Shown here in pieces: positions 7,100-9,856 of a stretch of 9,856 nt of DNA. The translations under genes and the position numbers were made by a program. The notes under the pieces were generated by a model. That model worked only from the letters and a program-made list of their open reading frames with translations, was not told where the DNA came from and ran no database searches. The stretch's first letter is position 1; every line of letters begins with the position of its first letter. The stretch is from Lachnospiraceae bacterium UBA7027 (GTDB taxonomy: Bacteria; Bacillota; Clostridia; Lachnospirales; Lachnospiraceae), in assembly GCA_002494135.1 (NCBI GenBank), contig DLBG01000133.1, positions 3,836 to 13,691 on the forward strand, in the 5' to 3' direction.

Positions 7100-7708
7100 A
7101 TGGTAAAGGAAATGATTACAAGAGATGACGCATTTGAACTGTTGAAGAAATACAACAAAGATCCTTTTCATATTCAGCATGCATTGACTGTAGAAGCCGT
7201 TATGAAATGGTATGCAAATGAACTCGGGTATTCCGATGAGGCAGAATACTGGGGGATAGTCGGACTTTTGCACGACATTGATTTTGAATTATATCCGGAA
7301 GAGCATTGTTTAAAAGCACCAGAGCTGCTAAAAGATGGTGGAGTCGGGGAAGATATTATTCATGCCGTATGCTCGCATGGGTATGGAATAACTGTCGGAT
7401 GTGGTGTGACAATTGATGTTGAACCGATTCATGAGATGGAAAAGGTTTTGTTTGCGGCAGATGAATTAACAGGTCTTATCTGGGCAGCCGCACTTATGAG
7501 ACCGTCTAAAAGCACAAAAGATATGGAATTGAAATCTCTTAAGAAAAAATACAAGAGTAAAGGCTTTGCTGCCGGATGCTCGAGAGAGGTAATCGAACGT
7601 GGTGCAGAACAACTTGGTTGGGAACTCGACAAACTTCTTGAGATGACGCTTAAGGCTATGGCTTCAAGCGAAGATACTATTAATGCAGAGATGGAAGCCG
7701 GGCAGTGA
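7100..7708 (+). CDS. HD-domain protein, probable metal-dependent phosphohydrolase
   Basis: A 202-residue soluble protein with the HD-superfamily metal site: H27 (H-I-Q-H-A-L-T-V-E), H58-D59 (G-L-L-H-D-I-D) and D121 (A-A-D-E-L-T-G-L). H88/H93 in I-H-A-V-C-S-H-G-Y-G are also conserved in this clostridial family. HD proteins hydrolyse phosphate esters of nucleotides and related molecules; the substrate here is unknown. Two in-frame starts exist: ATG 7100, directly after AAAGGG, and ATG 7112, giving M-I-T-R. Relatives recalled from memory begin like the second, so 7112 may be the true start, although AAAGGA lies only one base before it. It is the first gene of an apparent three-gene operon with two small cysteine-rich proteins inside the tRNA-Gly element. 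The last 25 residues are rich in E, A and S. Confidence 0.85.
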   Translation: MVKEMITRDDAFELLKKYNKDPFHIQHALTVEAVMKWYANELGYSDEAEYWGIVGLLHDIDFELYPEEHCLKAPELLKDGGVGEDIIHAVCSHGYGITVGCGVTIDVEPIHEMEKVLFAADELTGLIWAAALMRPSKSTKDMELKSLKKKYKSKGFAAGCSREVIERGAEQLGWELDKLLEMTLKAMASSEDTINAEMEAGQ

Positions 7709-7729
7709 TTTGCCGGAAAGCAGGTGCTT

Positions 7730-7954
7730 ATGAAATCTATTTTAATTAAGGACACGACAAAAGAAGAACGGGAACAGATTATTAAGGAGTCCATGGATTG
7801 TGGCGGAGGAGGATGTGAGAATTGTTCTTCCTGCTGGTTGGGCGGCGGTTCGCCATGGGATATTTATCAGGATTATATTGATGGTAAGCGCGAGATTAAG
7901 GAAATTAATGCAGAATATATGGAGAAATATCGTCAGGGAAGAAACATCATGTGA
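7730..7954 (+). CDS. Small four-cysteine protein, paralog of the next gene
   Basis: A 74-residue soluble protein. ATG 7730 is preferred over GTG 7724 because AGG (7722-7724) then sits at normal spacing. It begins 21 bases after the HD gene. The core is a charged helix K-E-E-R-E-Q-I-I-K-E, the cluster C24-x4-C29-x2-C32-x2-C35, a glycine-rich turn, and a C-terminal Y-Q-D-Y-I-D-G-K plus helix. The cysteine spacing suggests a bound metal, either an Fe-S cluster or zinc; this is inference. Similar short proteins occur in Lachnospiraceae and I recall some carrying a doubtful 'purine biosynthesis protein PurH' label; nothing here supports a PurH activity. It is too short to be a usual ferredoxin and has no CP motif. 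The TGA stop overlaps the ribosome binding region of the next gene, which suggests coupled translation. Confidence 0.7.
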   Translation: MKSILIKDTTKEEREQIIKESMDCGGGGCENCSSCWLGGGSPWDIYQDYIDGKREIKEINAEYMEKYRQGRNIM

Positions 7955-7963
7955 GGAAAGATT

Positions 7964-8164
7964 ATGTCTGATGCACCATTAATAGAAGAATCATCTTTAG
8001 AAGAACGCAGGGCTTTTATAAAGGAAAAATACCCGTGTATTGCTGATTGTGATATGTGTGGTCTTTGCAAAGTGTTTCATGGAAAAGATCCGGAACAGGC
8101 CTATGTTGATTATATTGTCGGAAATCGTTCCTTTATGGAAGTTTCCTCAGATTATAAGCATTAG
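7964..8164 (+). CDS. Small four-cysteine protein, second tandem paralog
   Basis: A 66-residue soluble protein with GAGGAA at 7953-7958 and a 9-base gap from its neighbour. It aligns along nearly its whole length with the preceding protein: E-E-R-x3-I-K-E, then C25-x3-C29-x2-C32-x2-C35, then Y-x-D-Y-I-x-G-x-R-x3-E and a final Y. Sequence identity outside these positions is low, so the duplication is old or the two were recruited separately. The C-x3-C-x2-C-x2-C spacing resembles Fe-S binding sites, but no redox or radical-SAM domain is attached. It is probably the last gene of the HD operon; no clear terminator follows. Confidence 0.65.
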   Translation: MSDAPLIEESSLEERRAFIKEKYPCIADCDMCGLCKVFHGKDPEQAYVDYIVGNRSFMEVSSDYKH

Positions 8165-8214
8165 AAGTTTGGTAATCAAATATTGTTTATTGTATCTAAG
8201 CATCCACTTTTCTT

Positions 8215-8236
8215 GACTGCTACAAGACTGCTACAA
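8215..8236 (+). repeat. Perfect 11-bp tandem repeat near attR
   Basis: GACTGCTACAA occurs twice head to tail (8215-8225 and 8226-8236). It lies 235 bases inside the right attachment copy, mirroring the 11-bp-period repeat near the left one. An integrase or excisionase binding site is possible but not shown. Confidence 0.6.
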
Positions 8237-8243
8237 AAATAGT

Positions 8244-8324
8244 GAATTAATGACGTTTTTATACGGGAAAAATACTGAACAAATGACATTTTTATTTAAA
8301 AAGAATGTTGAACAAATGACATTT
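8244..8324 (+). repeat. Three direct repeats with 33-bp period
   Basis: GAACAAATGACATTT starts at 8277 and again at 8310; including the preceding T, the shared block is 16 identical bases. A diverged copy, GAATTAATGACGTTTTTAT, starts at 8244 and matches the second unit at 16 of 19 positions. The period is exactly 33 bases, about three helical turns, so a protein could bind all copies on one face. This would suit iterons or integrase/excisionase arm sites. With only three copies and no gene beside it for a replication protein, an origin is less likely. Confidence 0.6.
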
Positions 8325-8470
8325 GATGAAGTATAAGGGACTTCGATGATGTTGTTCCGTCCTCCTTTTTCAGAAATTTTACTTGATTTTTTTGTCGTCC
8401 CTTGTGCCGTCCCTCGATTTTCGCATATCGCAAATGCAGTATTTATGTGGGTTTGCAGGTTTTGTCAATC

Positions 8471-8491
8471 TTCGAGCTCCGTCTATCGCTC
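8471..8491 (+). repeat. Right attachment site (attR), displaced tRNA-Gly 3' end
   Basis: A 20-of-21 copy of 4719-4739, from the T loop to just past the tRNA end. The preceding bases do not continue the tRNA, so only the 3' fragment is present and it cannot be a functional tRNA. A terminator follows directly, as it does after the intact tRNA, consistent with the original downstream flank of the gene. Confidence 0.75.
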
Positions 8492-8497
8492 TCGTAG

Positions 8498-8523
8498 AAA
8501 CCCAGATAAAATCTGGGTTTTTT
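8498..8523 (+). terminator. Intrinsic terminator downstream of attR
   Basis: AAACCCAGAT (8498-8507), loop AAA, and ATCTGGGTTT (8511-8520) form a perfect 10-bp stem followed by T (six T from 8518 to 8523). It probably terminated the tRNA-Gly transcript before the element inserted, and may now stop transcription leaving the element. Confidence 0.8.
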
Positions 8524-8646
8524 GTGCTTTTTTCGATTTCTGTGATAAACATGTAATGATGCAAGTGGTAGACCCATAAAATCCCCGGGTATGATTCGTA
8601 TATTATATGAGCGGATGAAATAATACCAACAGGAGGATTTATAATC

Positions 8647-9105
8647 ATGAAAAAATCTGTAATTGCAATAATCGCTTGTACTTTGGCTGTGATGTTAGCA
8701 GGCTGTGGTGTTAAAAACACCGGTGGAACTGTTTCATCAGGCGGAAACAGTTCGGAACAGCTCATCGTTGAAACAAATATTACCGAGGAACAGGATGTTT
8801 CGGAAATGCAGCAAGATGCAAATACTCCCGATACGTCTACAGATAAAACTATAAATGTAGTATGGAGGAACATGTATTGTTGGGCTATGGGTAGTGACTA
8901 TGTTTACATAGATTCAGACGGATTTATTTATGCGGAGCACGAGATGGAGGAACCTGAGTTTATGCCATTGGGGGCATGTGATGAAACTTTTACAGGTGAG
9001 CAGTTTACAGAAGAAGAACTTAATGAGTTTCTCGGAATAAATATAAATGATGAGGGCCGGCAGAAAGAGGTGCTCAGTAAAAAGGGTATTAGATTTGGAA
9101 AGTGA
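8647..9105 (+). CDS. Small predicted lipoprotein, unknown function
   Basis: A 152-residue protein with a type II signal peptide: M-K-K-S, a hydrophobic run, and lipobox L17-A-G-C20, so it should be lipid-anchored on the outer face of the membrane. AGGAGG (8631-8636) supports the start. After a Ser/Thr/Gly/Glu-rich linker (about 22-68) comes a compact domain with V-V-W-R-N-M-Y-C-W and an acidic, aromatic C-terminal half. No family is recognised. It stands just right of attR, alone, and its end is about 20 bases from a serine-recombinase remnant, so its 3' end may have been altered by a rearrangement; the protein might be truncated. No terminator is obvious after it. Confidence 0.75.
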   Translation: MKKSVIAIIACTLAVMLAGCGVKNTGGTVSSGGNSSEQLIVETNITEEQDVSEMQQDANTPDTSTDKTINVVWRNMYCWAMGSDYVYIDSDGFIYAEHEMEEPEFMPLGACDETFTGEQFTEEELNEFLGININDEGRQKEVLSKKGIRFGK

Positions 9106-9122
9106 GTAAAAGAGTTTTTGTT

Positions 9123-9257
9123 TAACTTGTTCCATTCCGGCCGGTCCATTTTGGTTCCGGTAAATGCCTCCTGTAAAATGATGGCGCCCGGATAAGCTGA
9201 CTTGATGTTCCTGATTTGTCGAGCAATGGATTGTTCCTTTCTTACTGTATTTGCAGG
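9123..9257 (-). pseudogene. Serine recombinase (resolvase/invertase) N-terminal remnant
   Basis: About 45 codons on the - strand read like the N-terminal catalytic domain of a resolvase: R-K-E-Q-S-I-A-R-Q-I-R-N-I, matching the S-T-x-x-Q-S-x-x-R-Q segment of this family, then Y-P-G-A-I-I-L-Q-E-A-F-T-G-T-K and D-R-P-E-W-N-K-L, matching the usual (S/T)-G-(T/K)-x-x-x-R-P-E/Q-x-x-x-L. The beginning (G-Y-x-R-V), including the catalytic serine, is lost or diverged (A-N-T-V at that place). The frame then runs into sequence antisense to the lipoprotein gene. The DNA-binding part is absent. It is a dead fragment and marks past mobile-element activity between the lipoprotein and the HipB locus. Confidence 0.7.
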
Positions 9258-9320
9258 TTCCGTAAGACCAAAAAATTCTCCGATGCGTTGGACTACACTT
9301 CCGGTGCTTTGATAGAAAAA

Positions 9321-9334
9321 TGCGGATAACCGCA
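9321..9334 (-). terminator. Small hairpin with T run on the - strand
   Basis: TGCGG and CCGCA form a 5-bp stem with a 4-base loop. On the - strand five T follow and seven T precede, so it could be a weak terminator pointing away from the HipB promoter. The short stem keeps confidence low. Confidence 0.3.
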
Positions 9335-9352
9335 AAAAAATCATGAACGTCA

Positions 9353-9382
9353 TTGACTTAGCCGTACGGCTCATTATATAAT
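9353..9382 (+). promoter_or_regulatory. Promoter of the HipB-like regulator
   Basis: TTGACT (9353-9358) and a perfect TATAAT (9377-9382) are separated by 18 bases. The first operator palindrome fills most of this spacer, so a protein bound there should block RNA polymerase. The start point would fall near 9389, leaving a leader of about 70 bases that contains two more operators. Confidence 0.8.
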
Positions 9383-9446
9383 CTATCTAAGGAAATGAGT
9401 CGTACGGCTAATTTTTTACATGCGGCAATGATTAAGCCGTACGGCC
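9360..9446 (+). promoter_or_regulatory. Three palindromic operators (AGCCGTACGGCT)
   Basis: A perfect 12-bp palindrome AGCCGTACGGCT (9360-9371) recurs as AGTCGTACGGCT (9398-9409) and AGCCGTACGGCC (9435-9446), with centres 38 and 37 bases apart. The first two, with their flanks, also form a 17-bp inverted repeat around the -10 box (16 of 17 matching). The position over the promoter and leader of an Xre/HipB-type gene points to autorepression by that protein, as known for HipB and other antitoxins. Confidence 0.8.
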
Positions 9447-9457
9447 AAGAGGTGTTT

Positions 9458-9673
9458 ATGAAAATCACTAATTCAAAAACTTTTGGCGAAGCTGTAAAAA
9501 ACAGAAGAAAACAGTTGGGATATACTCAGAAAGATATGTCTGAATTTTTGGGTGTTAGTATAAGCTTTCTTTCGGATCTGGAAAACGGAAAGAAAACAAT
9601 AGAACTCGAAAAGGCTCTTTTGGTTGCAAATACATTGGGCCTGGATGTTGAGCTAAATGAGAGAGGGCAATAA
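9458..9673 (+). CDS. hipB: HipB-like Xre-family transcriptional regulator / antitoxin
   Basis: A 71-residue DNA-binding protein. ATG 9458 is chosen because GAGGTG (9449-9454) precedes it; an upstream in-frame ATG at 9395 would start inside an operator and lacks a ribosome site. A short N-terminal segment (M-K-I-T-N-S-K-T-F-G-E-A-V) leads into a classic Xre helix-turn-helix: R-R-K-Q-L-G-Y-T-Q-K-D-M-S-E-F-L-G-V, then S-F-L-S-D-L-E-N-G-K-K. The tail L-G-L-D-V-E-L-N-E matches HipB-type antitoxins, where this segment forms the dimer beta strands. In HipBA systems HipB neutralises the HipA kinase and represses the operon. Here the next reading frame is only a stub of HipA, so the protein is probably an orphan regulator that still controls its own promoter. 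Confidence 0.85.
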   Translation: MKITNSKTFGEAVKNRRKQLGYTQKDMSEFLGVSISFLSDLENGKKTIELEKALLVANTLGLDVELNERGQ

Positions 9674-9674
9674 A

Positions 9675-9785
9675 ATGCGGGAGTTGAAAGTTTATATCGA
9701 GATAGTAGGGAATTGGACGTATGTCGGAACGATTAAGGGAAAAGACTCCGAAGATGCCTGCTTTGATGAGATATTCAGAAAATGA
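9675..9785 (+). pseudogene. hipA: HipA N-terminal stub, truncated
   Basis: It starts one base after the hipB stop, with GAGAGGG (9661-9667) as ribosome site, and encodes 36 residues: M-R-E-L-K-V-Y-I-E-I, then W-T-Y-V-G-T-I-K-G, then D-A-C-F-D-E-I-F. This matches the first beta strands of the HipA N-terminal subdomain 1 recalled from clostridial HipA proteins. It ends in TGA, and a terminator follows within 25 bases. HipA is about 400 residues, and the separate HipS protein of HipBST systems about 100, so neither is complete. The kinase core is absent from the window. The stub may still be translated. Confidence 0.7.
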
Positions 9786-9807
9786 CCAATATTGAATAAG
9801 AGAAATA

Positions 9808-9837
9808 AGGCCTGCGGGAAATCCGCAGGCCTATTTT
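9808..9837 (+). terminator. Intrinsic terminator after the HipB locus
   Basis: AGGCCTGCGG (9808-9817) and CCGCAGGCCT (9823-9832) form a perfect 10-bp GC-rich stem with loop GAAAT, followed by ATTTT. The T run is short but the stem is strong. Confidence 0.75.
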
Positions 9838-9856
9838 AACATCATCCTTCGATGAG

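Noticed and set aside
8244..8324. 33-bp-period repeats as a CRISPR array
   Set aside because: Only three units, the conserved block is 15-19 bases, the remainder is not a uniform spacer, and no cas genes are near.
8471..8491. A second tRNA-Gly gene
   Set aside because: Only the T loop to 3' end is present; the acceptor 5' strand, D arm and anticodon arm are missing upstream.
8379..8873. 164-codon frame on the - strand
   Set aside because: It runs antisense through attR, its terminator and the lipoprotein gene; the translation has no recognisable domain.
8928..9374. A 148-codon - strand frame as an intact gene
   Set aside because: Only the middle part resembles a resolvase; the ends are antisense to the lipoprotein gene and to the HipB promoter.

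Overview
The window looks like the chromosome of a strict anaerobe of the Firmicutes, most likely a Lachnospiraceae-type Clostridia. This is inferred from HydF, a flavodiiron protein with an attached rubredoxin, AGGAGG-type ribosome binding sites and the style of the encoded proteins. No species can be named from the sequence alone.

Positions 1-4580 look like ordinary chromosome with about balanced base composition. They hold the C-terminal part of hydF ([FeFe]-hydrogenase maturation), a four-domain flavodiiron oxygen reductase, an AlkZ-related conserved protein and an APH-like kinase, all on the + strand. A perfect 12-bp terminator-type hairpin lies inside the 5' coding region of the AlkZ-related gene, about 95 bases after the flavodiiron stop codon.

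Positions 4595-8523 hold a tRNA-Gly(GCC) gene with its own promoter and terminator, followed by a more AT-rich insert. The last 21 bases spanning the tRNA 3' end (4719-4739) recur with one mismatch at 8471-8491. Just inside the left copy is the C-terminal remnant of a tyrosine integrase. Just inside the right copy are an 11-bp tandem repeat and three repeats of 33-bp period. I read this as a decayed integrative element of about 3.75 kb in tRNA-Gly. Its cargo is a membrane/alpha-beta-hydrolase fusion on the - strand, a remnant of what may be an exported protein, and a + strand operon of an HD-domain protein with two tandem paralogous small proteins, each carrying four clustered cysteines.

Positions 8524-9856 look like further accessory DNA. 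They hold a small lipoprotein, a remnant of a serine recombinase on the - strand, and a HipB-like regulator whose promoter is embedded in three copies of the palindrome AGCCGTACGGCT. HipB is followed directly by a 36-codon stub of HipA and a strong terminator, so the toxin part of this toxin-antitoxin locus is missing here.

No CRISPR array, complete insertion sequence, rRNA or replication origin is visible.
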